A stretch of 64,000 nucleotides of DNA, taken from NCBI GenBank assembly GCA_001695595.3, contig MBPM02000086.1, positions 124,001 to 188,000 of the forward strand. Reading direction: 5' to 3'. Below are positions 1 through 14,162 of this stretch, piece after piece; positions within the stretch are counted from its first letter, which is position 1, and each line of letters opens with the position of its first letter. The DNA comes from Plasmopara viticola. Taxonomy: Eukaryota; Oomycota; Peronosporomycetes; Peronosporales; Peronosporaceae. The translations under genes and the position numbers were made by a program. Under the pieces are notes generated by a model. That model was not told the DNA's origin. It was given only the letters and a program-made list of their open reading frames with translations, and made no database searches.

Positions 1-182
1 GCGTTGCTGAATCATAGCGCTTGTTGCTGGCTACCTCGTCTTCCTCAACGCTTTAGTTCTTCTCGCTCTTTCATTCTCTATATCGTGCTATTGTGCAAAC
101 TAGACCAGAAGATGACGAAGTTTTTTATGGCTGATGTCGGTGCAAGCATACAGCTTATTGAACGTTTAGCCTCGTTTATGTT

Positions 183-508
183 GTATTGTATTGTATTACG
201 TTATCGCGTTGCCAAGTTATGCACGTGCTAGGCTCGGTCTGGCTAGTCCACGGCATAGAGAGGTGTCCGCATACGTCGGGTCTCGTTCGGCGGGTAGTGC
301 AGCCAGCACCGAGGTCGTGAGGGTCTTCCATTATTTTTTTAGCTCTCACTTGGTAAGAGCCCAGGTGGCGCCCTGGTGCTGGAGACCGTCGCGTCGAGGG
401 TGAGACTCGTTAGAGACCTGAATGCGCCCGAGAGCACCTGCCCGAAGTGCGCGAGCCTTTAGCCCCCGCGCTTGGAAGGAGGGCGTCACCCCAACCTTTT
501 TCCGTACA
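183..508 (-). mobile_element. SINE-like retroelement, near full-length copy 1
   Basis: A 326-bp element closely matched by 31554-31875. It is flanked by a perfect 12-bp direct repeat CTCGTTTATGTT (171-182 and 509-520), the length typical of LINE-mediated target-primed insertion. Read on the minus strand it starts near CGGAAAAAGG and ends in a short tandem tail (AATAC)n. It has no long ORF and no terminal inverted repeats. I could not place convincing Pol III A and B boxes, so SINE is inferred from size, tail, target duplication and the 5'-truncated third copy near 35.8 kb. Confidence 0.8.
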
Positions 509-520
509 CTCGTTTATGTT

Positions 521-3500
521 CTGCAGACATATTCGAGCTACACGAACCCAGTGTGTGTCACAGATCTTATTATATTGATTAACATGGTGATGTGATATTT
601 GGACATAAATAATATGGCACTTCATAGTGCTAAGAAGTTCCAGATAAGCGGTACGTGGCCTTATGACATGCATATTCGAACAAACTATAACACTTAGTTA
701 TTGGAATGTTCTCCTAACATATGATCAATATGCCTTATTAAGCGTAGCCTAATCCCGGCCTTTTCATTAGCGAGAAACCCTGGCTTAAACTTTCTCACTG
801 GCAATGCATGTAGTGCAAATGAAGCCCCAACGTTATCTTAAAATATTACGTAATCTCATAAGTTATATCGTACGCATCACCGCGGCGATTGAAAACACTA
901 CACAAATTTTGGTGCGACTAACGGCGGCTGAAACCTTTAAAGCTGTCATGCCCATTTCAAAACAGCTTCTTCTATTAATAACATAGCATTTCGGGAGCTT
1001 TTATAAGTATATACTTCCCTATGATAATAAAAGGCATAATATCAAATTTCATATTCGAGTGAGTATGGCCTAGGTGACCTCAGTCATAAATGGTTTTAGG
1101 AGCTCATAAGCACAATTACCCTCTGATATTTTAAAGCGCATTCTCGGTTCCATACTAAACTAATTAAATATAATTTGTATAACTCAGTGTCGGCTGATAA
1201 GATTTCGACTGCAATTTCGCATGTTTAGACATATGTGGAATTTATGACGTATTTTGTTACACTAATGTTAAATATCGTACAGAAGCATATTATTGTGATG
1301 TACCACTCGTATAAACATCCTTTTTAAGGCTTGAAATATGTTAAGCTGCAATGTTAAATTTTTTACATGTTTTTACTAAGCAGACTTTAATCATACTTAG
1401 AAAAAAACTTTTCGGGTTAACTAAGACAGTAGTGTAAAATGATCGGCCGACAACTACTGTTTAACGACTTATAGGCATGCAGAGTAACTTTCTAAGCAGG
1501 CGAAACATTGATATACGACAACGAAGAGATCAAGCAAAATTGTATAGCATGTCAATGCGAAAATGCCGCAGCCGGTCATTCTCTTATCATCTGATATGCC
1601 CTTTGATTGAAATGACAAGCTGCAAATCGTATACTTTTGTGCAGTCAATGTACAGCCTACTCACTAAGCTAGAATTATAAGATTAGAAAGGGTGGCCGTG
1701 TCTCGATGCTTACATGGATAATAAATTCGAAGTAGGGCGCGTCAGCCATGTTGACGCGAATGAAGTGATGCAGCAGAACAGCATATACATATGCAAGCAA
1801 GGAAGATGCGCGTTATCGAGGCCACAACTAAGCTGCCTTGCACCAACTCTGCGACCGAGTCTAAGCTTAGTAGAATTTTTTGAAAATCTTACTAAACGAT
1901 TCTATATTCAACATACATAAAAGCTGTAAACTTTGCGTAACAAATCAAGATACATGTTTTTGACCAAGTGGTTTTTTTTTAAAGACAAGATATTTGGTCC
2001 TGTACGTATATGTATGTGGTCACGTTATCGAAATCCATCCACGAGACGTTCAGTTTAAAGCAAGGAAAGGTCGGGGTTGCCTGGATATCCATTGACTAGT
2101 GTGAGTGAGGGTACGCATGATTCTTTTGGGCATGCTAAAAGTGTGTATGAAGTTTCGATGACGTAAGGAATTTACATGATGATTTTGTGCGACATCATAT
2201 GTCCAAAGTTCTTTAAGCTGTGTAACACCACTTCTTGTTATTAGTCTCAATCTAGCTAGCTATCACTGCTGCAAGTAGGCGCGGTACTAAAATGAAACTA
2301 CACACCTAGCTAATGGCTAATTGATAAGTCAAGATTTTTTATCGGATAGAGCAGCCAAAGCGAAATTCTACGCGTATTGCAGGTGAGGGAGACGCGAATT
2401 TTAATATCGCTGCGACATCGTTTGTATTAATCTCAAACACTACGCACAACATGCGCGGACACCAAGGCATCTCGTCTGACAGATGAAATACCTTGTTTTA
2501 GGATATATACGCAAAACTACTTGATTACAAAAACTGTTATTAAAATTTAATTGTATTAGTCGGTCAGAAGAAGCTTTTCTTGCTCTCCTTGTGCATTGTG
2601 TTGCGTGGCGTTGTCGCATTTGTTGTCGATCTCATGCCGACGCGGATAAATTGAATAATTTAAACTCTCATAAAATCTGCTATTCATCGTGCGATCTTGT
2701 CCCACCTGCAGTCTACGCTTTCACCAACTTTCATGAACTTGTAGAGCTGGCATCTTTTATTATTGATTGGCTTTGCAAACAAGTTATAGCGATTATGGAA
2801 ATGGTTAAATTAAAACCAGTCCCAGCTCAAATGCAAGTCTCTCGAGTGCAGGCTCGAGAAATTTGCGTTTGAGTCGACCTTACTCTCGAAATGTATAACG
2901 CTGAAAGGTACAAATGAGGTCGCTCTTTACATTAATGTCTCAATGGTTTTTTTTTAAAAAGTGCTCCAAGTAGTGATACCGGGCCTGCGACCTAGTCCTA
3001 AAATCTTAATGCTGCTGAGCAACGCAGCATCTGCTGCTATGGTGGTAGCCAGCAGAACCACATGATCAGTGGATAGCTGAAGATTTGTGGATACTACGGG
3101 CAAGATGCTCTACATTGATAAACACCATACAGACTTAGCGACTTAAAGTCTAGACCCGAACTCGCTTAATTGGACTAAGGTCGCCCGACAAAAAGGGCTT
3201 GTTCCACAAATCAGTCTTAAAGGCGATAGAATAATGCGAAGATTGACATACTCTGTGCCGATCAGCGTCATTAATTTGGAGATACTGCAATGAGAGTAAT
3301 TAATAGACGATAAGGCTCGCCGGATTACGCCCCGGTCGTACCTTCGAGTAAGAAGACAGTCGCCTTCTGTGGCGCCGTCATCGCAGCCTTCTCGGCGCGA
3401 TCATGGCTCCGACGATTTGAGATAAGCGTGCAACAGGTCTGATTTATATCTGAGTCTCAGTATGCGGGGTCTCACAGCACTCTGCACAGAGAAGGCATGC

Positions 3501-6500
3501 ACCACAGTATACATCCTTTTGGTAAGCGTCTGCTTAACTTATGCTCCCAAAAGGTGGAAGCGTGCAAAAAATACAGCTAGAAGATTTTTTCATCCAAAAA
3601 ACTAATGTTTGCTATATTCCTACCACAAATTGCTTAATACGCGACTAAATTTGCTATCGCAGTCATGGCAAATCCTCTACTTCTTCTACTATCTCTCAAA
3701 AGAATTTATCCATAATCGGTATTGAATCAGCGGATTCATGGACGCATTCAGCAAGAGCCGAGTATAAACATGAGTATTTCTTTTGTGTAATGACCTTGTA
3801 CATACTTTTTCCAACGATCAGATAAAGTCTATATACAGAAGGAGGAAAGCTATTCATTGCTCTTTTGTTTTTGACACGAAATCTGTCCTCTAATACGCTT
3901 AGAAAATCCAGCCAACACGAGTATGCTCGGCAAATCCCTACAGAAGACGACCTTTGCACCAAAAACTACGCAAGAACTCTGACCGGTAAGTACAACGCGG
4001 CTCGTTAGTCAAAGGGCTGCTCGGCAGAAAAGCACTTCTCCACTATGAATACGGAAAACGCGTGCATATTTTTTAGCGACACCTCTTTTGTTAATTGGCA
4101 AGAACATAAGCACTAATCTGAGTGCCCTTGCGATCGCTCATTTTGACAAAGGCGACAGAGGATCCTATACGCTGTCGAATTTCCTGCATGAATCGGAGCA
4201 TGAAAAGCTTTAAAAGGCGTAAGACTTGCTGTCAGTCTCATTGAACATGTGAACTGCCTCAATTTCAAAACATAGGAGCTCACGGCAGTAATGACTCGAC
4301 CTGAAAAAAAATGGTAAAGTTAGGGATGCTGCATCTCTAAAAGAACAAAGATTTCGAATGAAGCGGGTAATGGGCTTTAATATTTTGACCACCGCCGTGT
4401 ACCAATGCCACTTTTATTACAGCTGTTACAATCAAACTGGGAGGGTCCTTTTGTTGGTGGCGTTATGCAACTGAGAAGGCGGAAAAATTTGCAGACCTCA
4501 CTTCTTCAAATGGCTGAATTACGTCATGGCGTTTAAAATGCAAGAGCAGAGGCTATGCAGCGTGAGGTCCAAGTCTGGTCGAAAACCGGTAACAACCCGA
4601 ATCTTTTCTTTTATTCAAAGATGCAAAAATGGATACATAGGTGATTGTGGCCTCACGGAAGGTCTAAAGCGCGTGCCGTATTTTTACCATCTGATCGATT
4701 GCTTGGTGCATTTTCAGCAAAAGATGATATAATGAGCGAATTTCCGTCCTACGAAAGCCGGGGTAACGATACCAATGGAGATCAGGTCAATAATCAATAA
4801 AAAAATGATTTTGAGCAAAGCAACATCTACTGCTTTGACTGCAATCAATAAGGGCCTGTGTTAAATTGGTTCGAGAAAATAGGCTTTTGTCTCGCCTTTG
4901 GTCTTTAAAGAGTAGCTTATTGATGCAACACTTTCAAAGATCGAGAATACCTGATAATCATTAGAAGCAGGTACCTTACTGGAAAAGATATGTCCTCATT
5001 ATACTTTGTTGCTAAACACATACCATAAATTTAGCCTGACACTCCAACAGCTCTCAAGATAGGAATCAGCGTTGGTGGACTTCATGGATGTGTATGATTC
5101 TGAAAATCAATGCGTACGCCGACAAACAATTCTGGTCTGCCAAGATAGTTCGAGTCAGGCTCTTTGGTCCGTCTTGGCTTGACAGAAAAGAGCGACTCTA
5201 GCTAAAAAAAGGTTTGGCTGTGAGCTTAAGCGACTTTGACAATAGGCAGTCACATGTCATCCTTGACGTTGACAAGTATGACTTGGTCTAGACATGCCGC
5301 GGCTTGTGCAATCTCCGAAACAAATAAAGGTCAAGGAGCGATTTATTTCCGCATTACTGGGCTAACTTGAGTCACTTTTCTTTCATTGTCGTGCGTACGA
5401 CTCTCATAAATGTAAACTTTGCCCGGAATTAATATGGGAGGTTTTAGAGGTACTGATACCTCGTAAAAGTAGACATCACAACGACTTTGAATTTTTGATT
5501 AGCGAAAGGTCTAGTTTCGCTAGTAGCATAGGTTACTGACGGAGTCAAACATTGCATTCTCATGAGGGTAATATTTTCACTCAAGTAGGTAACATAATGC
5601 TTCAACCTACGGATCAGAAAGCTCCACAAGCGGGTAGCATAAGTCTGCAAAAAGCACAAATATAGTGGGCAGCTTTGTATCACCAACCGCAGGCAACGGG
5701 ACTTAGCAACGATGGTATTTGCCCTCAAGACACATGGATTAACAGGTTGGTAGTCAAGTCTCACCAAGAGGTTAACATTGCTCTACTTATACAGAATGTG
5801 AATGCAATACAAAATCCATACCTGGGTGTCACAAAATCCCTATTGACAAAGAGGCATTATTTATAGGAACAGTTGACACAATAACAGGCCTTGTAACATT
5901 ATTACCTAGTCCCACAACATGACACTAAGCTTTCCCGGTGAAGTGCGGACTCTTTTATTGGTAGTTTTTATTATCCAGTGGATCCACCGGTGCCGCCTGG
6001 ATAAAACGCTGTTCCAACTAATGGGCCAACTTGCCGATGTCAGCAGCAGACCGTTCACAGAAAGATGGTCAGGCAAAAAGGGTAGGGTACTAGATTAGTG
6101 TCTAAATCTGCTATTCCTTTTTCTAGCATTTCCGCCGTTAGTATAAGAACTAGCTCAACTTTTTTGCCCTCATCATCATTGACGTCAAGCCAGTTGCTGT
6201 GCCATAGCAGTTCGCTTCCGTTGGAGGCTCTACCAGAGATCTTAAATCTGCTATACCTCGAAAAGCTCAAAGGCATGAATTTTTGGCTAGGATATAATCC
6301 AGATTTATCTCAGAGGTGGTGTACTTACGGATATATCAATTTATCTTTAATTTTTGACCTGGATCACAGCGTACATTGCGCCTTGTCTAAAAATACCGAA
6401 AGGATCCTAAAGATAGGTACATGTGATACTCAAAAGATCCAATGCAAAGAATCCTTTCATCGGAACAGGCACAAAATTATTTACGTGCTATTTGTTTCGG

Positions 6501-8440
6501 GAAAACGAGAGCAGTGACACCTCCTTCGCCTAAAGAATAATGGATGCCCATGGTACGGAAGTCAAAATCTCTATTCTCGTCACTGACACTGTTATTTATT
6601 ACTAAACGGAAAGTGCCAATTAGTACATACTTGAAAAAAGCTAAACAGTATGGCCAAGCACCGATTCCAAGAAAGAACGTACTGCTTAATTATATGCTCA
6701 AGCGTGAGATGTATAGTGCACCATATTTAGCAACTAATCCGAATGAAAGATCAAATATACCGCATTCGGTAATTAGTACGCTTAGGACTTTGCTTCGGAA
6801 GTGCCACAAAGGCTATAAACGCTCATACGACATTAATTTGTCTGACTCACTTTTTTTTCGACCATCGCGAGCATTCTTTCTGACTTTTCTTCACGACGTA
6901 TTCGCCCAGAATACGAAAACACCAATACGTGCGTTACTGCAAGAAGGTGTAATGTATTACGACTTAAGTCCAAGTTGAAAAAAACGAAGGGTGCGTACTC
7001 AGGAACAAAAGACATTTTTGCATCGACAGGTAAATCCGCCCAGCATCCCTACACGTTTACTACCGAAGATTTCTAGAGGCCATTTTTTACGAGTCCGACT
7101 GATACACCAGACTAGCTGACTGTCGAAGGCTTATCTTGATGCTATCAAAAAAATGGTACATGCTATTCCAGTACCACTTATGTCTTTTGGGTGAATCTGA
7201 AGAAGGCTTTACCAGACCCGCAAAGCAGGCACTCCACTTATGCATATAGCTGACTAGATTTGCTTCTAAACCCTTTGTGCTCTACAAAATCTTGCGGATG
7301 GCAATAAATATGCCTCATTTATACCAGCTAATCGTAAGATGGTAAACATTCTTGCATAATACCAGCTCCTTCCCTAGTACTAGCCTCGAGAGCTTAATGC
7401 ACTGGCCGACGTAAACCAGACTATGGGCTACATTTTTCTTGGACATAATGTTCGTCAGACACACAAACCGAATGGCATAGGAAAGCATTTAGTGCTAATC
7501 TTCATCGCAAGCAAAGCTGGCAATATTCAGTCGGCAGCAATAGCAGCTGTAATAAGTAGGCACATGGTTATTCTTCTTTAGAATAAATCTATAAGGTTCA
7601 TGCTCCGAACGACGTAAATCATAAGAGTCCATAGAGATGCATGACACCCAAGCAAACGCCATACGACCGAGAACAAAAAAAACGATCCTAACAGCGCATT
7701 AGTCCCTCCGCATGTACAAGTGGGTGAATGAGTATATGAGACTTCCAGCGTCAAAGCCGAGGCTCACACATTATTTGGTAGCAAAAAATTGTGTGTTGCT
7801 TAAGTAAAATGGTGGATTTGGCATTTTGTACAGCCGGTATAGCTGATTAACAAGCATTGAAGCTGCTGTTAAATGCGGCATTATAATAGTATGGCCTTCC
7901 GGACAAACTTTTGCCGAGGATGAATCGGCAATTTAGGGCTGCGCTTCAACATGCGCAGGTCCATTTATTAATAATTCTTCGAATCATACTAATCACCGAT
8001 AAAAAACCAGACAGAATGGGTCAGCCGTATGCCAGATACACAATTCGCAGTATATGCACTGATGAGACACAATCGTAGGATCGATGGTTGAGATTGCACT
8101 AAACAATGCGGTTCAAGCCTTTGCTTGCGTTATACTCTTTATTTAAATTGATTAGGACATACTCGACTTCCGTCAACTCCTCGAAGCCCGAATGCTTTTA
8201 AATTGAAAAAAAGGCGCGGAAAATTTTGCCTTTCAAAGTTTGAAAGTGAATTTAGTTCCCTTAAGAATACAGTCATCTGACTTCGCAAGAAGTCGCAAAA
8301 TCTAAATATCAGATATGAATGCTACATTTGCTAAGTGAGTTAATTTCAATAGTGAGGTATTGCAGGATGTAAGAAAGTAATCTCGGCCTTTTTAAACAAT
8401 TAAAAAAAACATTTTGTCGGGCCTTTCACGTCATGGATCA
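521..8440. other. Gene-poor AT-rich desert
   Basis: I find no supportable gene. The longest open frames (6098-6517 and 6544-6978 on plus, 139 and 144 codons) match nothing I recognise, have no signal peptide or domain pattern, and lie in different frames. The stretch contains one scrap of a dispersed repeat (about 3473-3540). It is probably decayed transposon DNA, but that is inference. Confidence 0.5.
3473..3540 (+). repeat. Dispersed repeat, copy A (copia RT-like scrap)
   Basis: About 65 bp matching 14163-14230 by eye (GCGGGGT, then CAGCAC, then TGCACAGAG, then GGTAAGCG). Copy C at 18724-18785 in the opposite orientation shares the same blocks. Its coding sense would be the minus strand, where a PSLCRVL-like string recalls the LCKL..LYGLKQ region of copia reverse transcriptase. 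It is heavily decayed. Confidence 0.45.
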
Positions 8441-10000
8441 TCGATCGTATCAAAATGATGTCGACGCGCTCAAAGCTTGATATGGTGCATCTTTTGAGGT
8501 TCCTGAGGTTCTTCCAGCATTTCTTCGAAGGGCTTTCCTCGTGGCTAACAGTGCCTCATTTAACCATAATTCTATGAAGCCGCATGTCAAAAGTTTGTGC
8601 ATTTTGATCGGCCGACCGAGGCTGGGGGCCGAAGCGACTTTTCGGCGCTATTCTAGGTATACTCTTCGGTGGTCGATGTAGCTGTGAAGCTCCTGGGTCA
8701 AATGGCCGAAAGCTCTTATTGCCTCCAGATTCCAAGGTTTTCTAAAGAAACCTCGGCTTGATTGGTAGGATCGACCATAAAAAAATTACGCGTGCGCGCG
8801 GTCGCCCAGAAGCTAAGGAAACCTCATTCAGAAGGTGCAAGGCCGCGTCATTAGTGACCTTTCTTGGATGACGAAGGCCAGGGGCAATTTCATGCGGTCT
8901 GTGTTTCAAAGTGGAGTCGCTCACATGGACATTACAATCTGCTTGTGACTTGTTCGGTTATTTGCTTTTAGATACTGCCAAAGCCGTTGGAACCTCTCCG
9001 TCATGACTGCGGGAAAGCATCGAGGTCGAGATCTGATATCCAAATTTGCATGGAAGCCACGGTCTTTTGGCCGTTATGGTTTATCAATGTTGCTTGGTAT
9101 TATCCTGAAGCCGTGACATCTCGGAGGTGAGCTGACTCCGACCCAATAAGTGAGCAGACTTAGATTTCTAAAAGGTTCTGGGTTTTGTTAGGCCACAGGC
9201 GCCATGTAAAATCCTCTTGCGGAATTTGATGCGGGGCTAAAAGCATGCGCATAGTCACTCCTGGAGCAATGGCTCTTTTTTGAGCCGAGTGCTGCCACAC
9301 GAGGAGTGGCATTCAAAGAGTCTCGAGGTGTTCGGTGTCATGGCTTGTATCAACCGGTCAGCTTGCTATGGTCTTTGACAATGGGCGAAACACGTAGCTC
9401 CTCGCGGACTGTATTAGTAGCTTTGGCCACTGAACTCACCTATGATTTACCGAGTCTAATCAGTTCTAACTTTGATTCTTTCCTTTAAGCTTCCAAATTT
9501 GGTGAATTCATCGAAAAGGGGATTTGTTGTTCCTGAAAGCATGGTTTTCGCTATCTTTACAAATGATGCATATCGCATGGCCGGTGAGTCTGACGTCCAC
9601 TCTTAAACTCCAAAAGCGTACTCAGTTTTTTGTCAGCGCTGTCATGGAGCCAAAAGTTTTTTGCGTTTCCATCCGACCAGGCGAGTGTTTGCCAATTTTA
9701 TCTACCAAAGGCGGCGGAATTTGTGGGCCACCGGGCAAGGAATGAAATAGGCGCGCACTTGCTGCCACAGGATTTTCAATAGCCTTCCTTGCCTTAGCGG
9801 CTTTCTGGTTAGTGATGTACTTTAGGTTTACCGGTCATGGCACAGGCTCAGTCTTTAAGGCAAGCGCAGCCTCAAGTGTAGTTTTAAAGGCTCGCCCTTA
9901 CATTTTTGGTAGAATAGCACCTGCGAAAGCTACTTTTGCATTGGATTGGTGAATTTCTAAGAGCATCAGTCGACTGGCGGCCCTCTTTGCTCATCGTACA
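8440..10000. other. Slightly GC-richer, anonymous decayed sequence
   Basis: This block looks richer in G and C than the desert on either side and has several short open frames (8742-8924 minus, 9306-9488 plus, 9524-9745 plus). None is long and none shows a protein family I can name. A worn-out retroelement is the simplest guess. No LTRs were found. Confidence 0.3.
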
Positions 10001-11138
10001 GACTTCTTCTATTAAATGTAATTTTGTCCTATTTGGTGGTAAAAGTCATTACAAAAAGCCGGTATTTTTGTGATGAAAGGTGACTATGAGTCCCTTATGA
10101 AAGTGCCCCAATTACAGGTGTAATTATTGTTTATAAAGATAAAATATAAAATATTGTTTTAAAGACACGTCGTTTCTTGAGTATGAGGATTGTGCGTGGT
10201 CAGTGAAAAGCCTCTCCCCTCGTCACATGGACTATACTTGTGCGATGCACGCGCAATTTTTTGATGTAGGGTGCCAGAGGGGCTTGCCCTCCAAATTAAG
10301 TCATTTTGCAAATGAACTCGACGAAGCGTTGTAGTCAACACTCGCGTCGAAATTTTACACGTGCGATAATTTTAGAGCTAGATTCTGAACTTGTGGCGAT
10401 AGTTTACTTCGTTGCCGTCGAAGACATGAAATTTCGACCCGTGTGACGTACACAAGGGTCGTATCTATAAATTTCGACCGTTATTAGCTTAGAGTTTTCT
10501 TTGCGATACGACAAATCGTAGTGGCCAAGATTCTTTACAAGCACATGTTTTAAAAAAGCACCATACATGTTCTTAATCTTAGTAACTTTTTTCTCAACGG
10601 CGATTGTTGCATGACGTCAATGAAAATACACCTTTTGACTAAAACGAGATCCTCCGTAGAAAATGGTGGACCCTGAGGGACAATGTAAAAACACATGCAT
10701 GCATGGCTAAGAAACAGACACATCGCCGCTCTGACCAAGCCAGATTATGGATCGATTCAATACCAGACGGAGTTTGAATCGTGTACTCTTCAACACAATG
10801 TATGATGTAAATGCGTTGAAAGGCACGAAATTATAGACTGTGACTCAGAAGAAAGCACACGAGAAGCCGCATTGTCTAGAATGCCAAATGAGACGAGATA
10901 TCTTGAAACGCATTCTCAATAGAGATGACAAACAAGCGCTGGTTTTCGTTCCCATGTACTTCCTTAAAACTTTACAGGTTTGAGTCCAATGTATCTGGCG
11001 GTACAGGTTTGAGTGCGGTATAATGTGTTTGAGGTCTTATTCTTGCTGATTCATACATTTTGAAGTATATTCCAAACAATAAAATTTGTAGAAGCTGTGC
11101 AAAGAAATTGATAATTTACAAGATAAATCGAGACAAAA
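10001..11138. other. Intergenic, no gene seen
   Basis: No coding region is supported. A 10-bp string AATTTCGACC occurs twice about 40 bp apart (near 10431 and 10471), but I see no element that would explain it. Confidence 0.4.
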
Positions 11139-12530
11139 TCATCCATAGAGCGCAAATAAAGGCGCAGCAGCGTTGCTTTCCCATCGCAACAGCGCCATTG
11201 CGATTTGATACTTCCAGATCGTAGCGTGTTGAGCACTTCGACTGTTAAGCAGGTTGCCCCCAAATGTGACGTCACAACCATTCACCAAAGGCCTCGACGA
11301 ACCGAAAACCCGCTGCTGAGTCTTCTCTAAGGGCGGATCCGTAATCATGAGCCAATAAAACATTTCCATCCACTGCACGTTCGGATCGTCGTCATCCTCG
11401 ACGCAAACGCTGGGATTGTGTGACCGAAAGCAGATGAGGTAGCCATTTGTCAAACGGATACGAAAGAGAAGAAACACCGTACGAAAGACTGGCGCGGAGC
11501 TTCCTTCCTGTAAATCTCTTCGAATAAGCAGCGTGTTTTCATTAATTTTCTGTAGAATCTCCAGCTTTTGCACTGACGAATAAATACCGTGGTATAGTCC
11601 AAAGTCACAATACATTTCCCAGCTCTTTTGTACAAGTTCGTGAGTGCCAATTCTATCAATTCGTTTTGTAAAATTAAACTGCACGCGTCCATCGGGTGTG
11701 ATTCGCTGATGTTGCGTCCAGCCCATTGTCTTGTCTTCTTCTTTCGTCTCAACCGTATGCATTGTCTCAAAAAACGACGTTGCGTGTCTATGAGACTCGA
11801 TCATTATGTCTCGAGCTTGGGCCTCTGTAATTTCTTGAAAGTGAATTGTACCAATAGAAGTGCGTGTACTAATCTGTTTTGAGATCTGAAAGTCGTCCTG
11901 TAGACGCTGCAATTGCTCGCCTAGTGCATCGTTGACAAAAAGCTGATCCTTGAGCTCTATATTTTCTTTTCGAAGCCCTCGCACCTCGTATATGGAATGC
12001 ACAAACCTTTTGAACAATACGTCTCGCACACTGCGCTCGTCAAATTGCATCCAGTCGTGCTCTCTCTTGTAGATCGTCAACACATTATTTAATTCGACTT
12101 CAAGCTCATCGTTAACCTGGCGAAGGCTCTTGCGCTCGTTCTGTGAGTCCATCAATGGTAAACCATATACGCGCCATTAATTGTGTCAGATATGCAATCA
12201 GACACCATAAGTGAAGCGCACCTTCTTCCGTACGCGCGACTGGCGTACTGTCTCGCAGTGTTTGAGACGTCTAAATTCAGTCTTAACCATAAGCCGCTTC
12301 GTCTCTTCTGGCAGATTGGGCGTCAGCTGCAGAATGCGACGCTCCACGTCGTCCAGCGTCACCCGCTGCGTTATTGGCAAGTTCTTAGACCTCGTGACCA
12401 ATTCAAGCGTCATTTTTGACGAGCTATGAAGTGGATGTATGGTCAATGGGTCTACAGTATTAAAGTGTGTATTTTCTGGCGAATAACGGGGCGCTGGCGG
12501 CGGCACGAGCGGCGGCAAGCGAATCGACAT
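11139..12530 (-). CDS. bZIP protein with C-terminal START-like domain, two exons
   Basis: Likely a nuclear DNA-binding regulator. Exon 1 is 12530-12222 and exon 2 is 12140-11139; the 81-bp intron (GTGCGC...CACAG) gives a 436-residue protein in phase. Splicing joins basic residues ending at K103 to NERKSLRQ, creating a bZIP: R99, then L109, L116 and V123 in heptad spacing. At the position of the invariant bZIP Asn there is His (H91 in HCETVRQSR). Residues 1-80 are Pro-rich then helical. The second half (about 200-436) resembles the START-like lipid-binding folds fused to bZIPs in many oomycete proteins, with a conserved-looking ITPDGRVQFNF stretch. The START assignment rests on pattern memory only. 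No TATA-type promoter is apparent upstream. Confidence 0.82.
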
Positions 12531-14162
12531 GGATAACAGCGCAATGCTGTAGTTCTGCCCTATGCTGTACTGGCTATTTTAGCCTGGATTATGAAAGCAC
12601 TGCAATGAAGAATGATTTAATTGGCTTTTTTATGGTTATGAGAATATCGCTCACTGACCATACAATATCAAGATATCAAGTTCTGAAGCTTACGGTGTAA
12701 CCCTGTATAAAGCAAAATGTCTTCTTTTCTTTGAGCGGCAACATCTTGACATTTCACCTGACAGCATCGTGTGGATGGAGTGGACAGCATGCTGCTGAAC
12801 CGTAGGAGCATTGTCGCACCTTTTACTCACTCGTACCGCTCCGGCATCTAGGCACGTGTTTTATAAATCGTTTGCAGCAGAAACTAAAAACAGACCAAAT
12901 GATTGCGATAAGCTAACTTAAGTTAATGCCGTCGATTCATGTTTTCCACTCCAAAATCACGTCCATCTTTCGAGGCAATCCCTAGCATACTCAAACCTTA
13001 AGTGTTATGGCACATAGGTTGGTGATAAATTAAGCACTGCTAAATAACGTGTACGAGTTAAATACCTTGATGTAGGTAGACTCGAGATGAGCCTTATTAT
13101 TAGGTTTTAAATGCATTTTCAATTGCTGGAAGCACAAGACGGCACATTTTAAAGCTCAAACTTGTCTAACAAGTGGCATATAGTTTCAAGTTCACTTTTT
13201 GTCCAAATATTGCAAGTGAAGTCTACCTGCAATCTTCGGGTGAGGAAATCCAACAAGACCAACCATAATGCTAGGATGTCGATTAAAAAGCAGCCATCGC
13301 ATCATTAAAAAAGCTCATGCCTCCGCTAGATGTGATGACTACGATTTGACTATCGGCTTGATTAGTGTGCTCAGCCAGACAACGAAGACCATGGGTGTAT
13401 CATTGGTTGTATCATTTGCGTCATTTTTGTCAGTCAAAACCTATTATTAGAGCACTTAAAAGATGTCGTATTCGCTGCCATACTTCAAATTCTCGGAAGC
13501 AGGCACGCTATGTGTCTAAAATTGAAGATTGTTGATACGGCACTATTACTTTTTACATCCCTACTTACTTTGCTCGCCTCATGGTACTTGCTACCAAACG
13601 GGAAGTCAACTTAACATTTAAAATCAAGATTTGCACCGCATCATATTGGACAGTCTTCTACGCGAGTACATCTTTTAGCTTTCATCTTGCCTTTTCTTAT
13701 CATCTGCAGCAAATGGAAAAAAAGCTTCAGCAACATTTTAAATGACGTTCTACGCGGCTTCGACCACCTTTGCTCGATTATTAATGCTATTATGGCAGAT
13801 AAAGAACAACTTGCGTGTTTTTGGGTACTTTGGTAAAGCGCGCAAGCATGCGAATGCGCGTAGTGTAACGTCTATTATAAATTGTCGGTTTGGACCAATC
13901 GAATTTGTGTTATGAGTGTGTGCCGACGGAAGCGTCCAAACCTGCTTCAGCAGACGAGCTATAGACAAGGAAAAAAGTAGGACACGGAACGATGACCCAT
14001 TAGCATTCTGCGGAAGCAACAGTTTGTCCGTTCAGGCTAATTACATTAAACAAGAGCGCTACATTAATCATTTTTTAACTTGTACGCTTATGACTGTGGA
14101 CAAATCAGATTTGGCGCACTACACTAAAACATACTATCGAAGAGTGATAGGCGTAGTGAAGA

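Noticed and set aside
6098..6978. Two adjacent frames of about 140 codons
   Set aside because: Different frames, no family signal, and composition like the surrounding desert.
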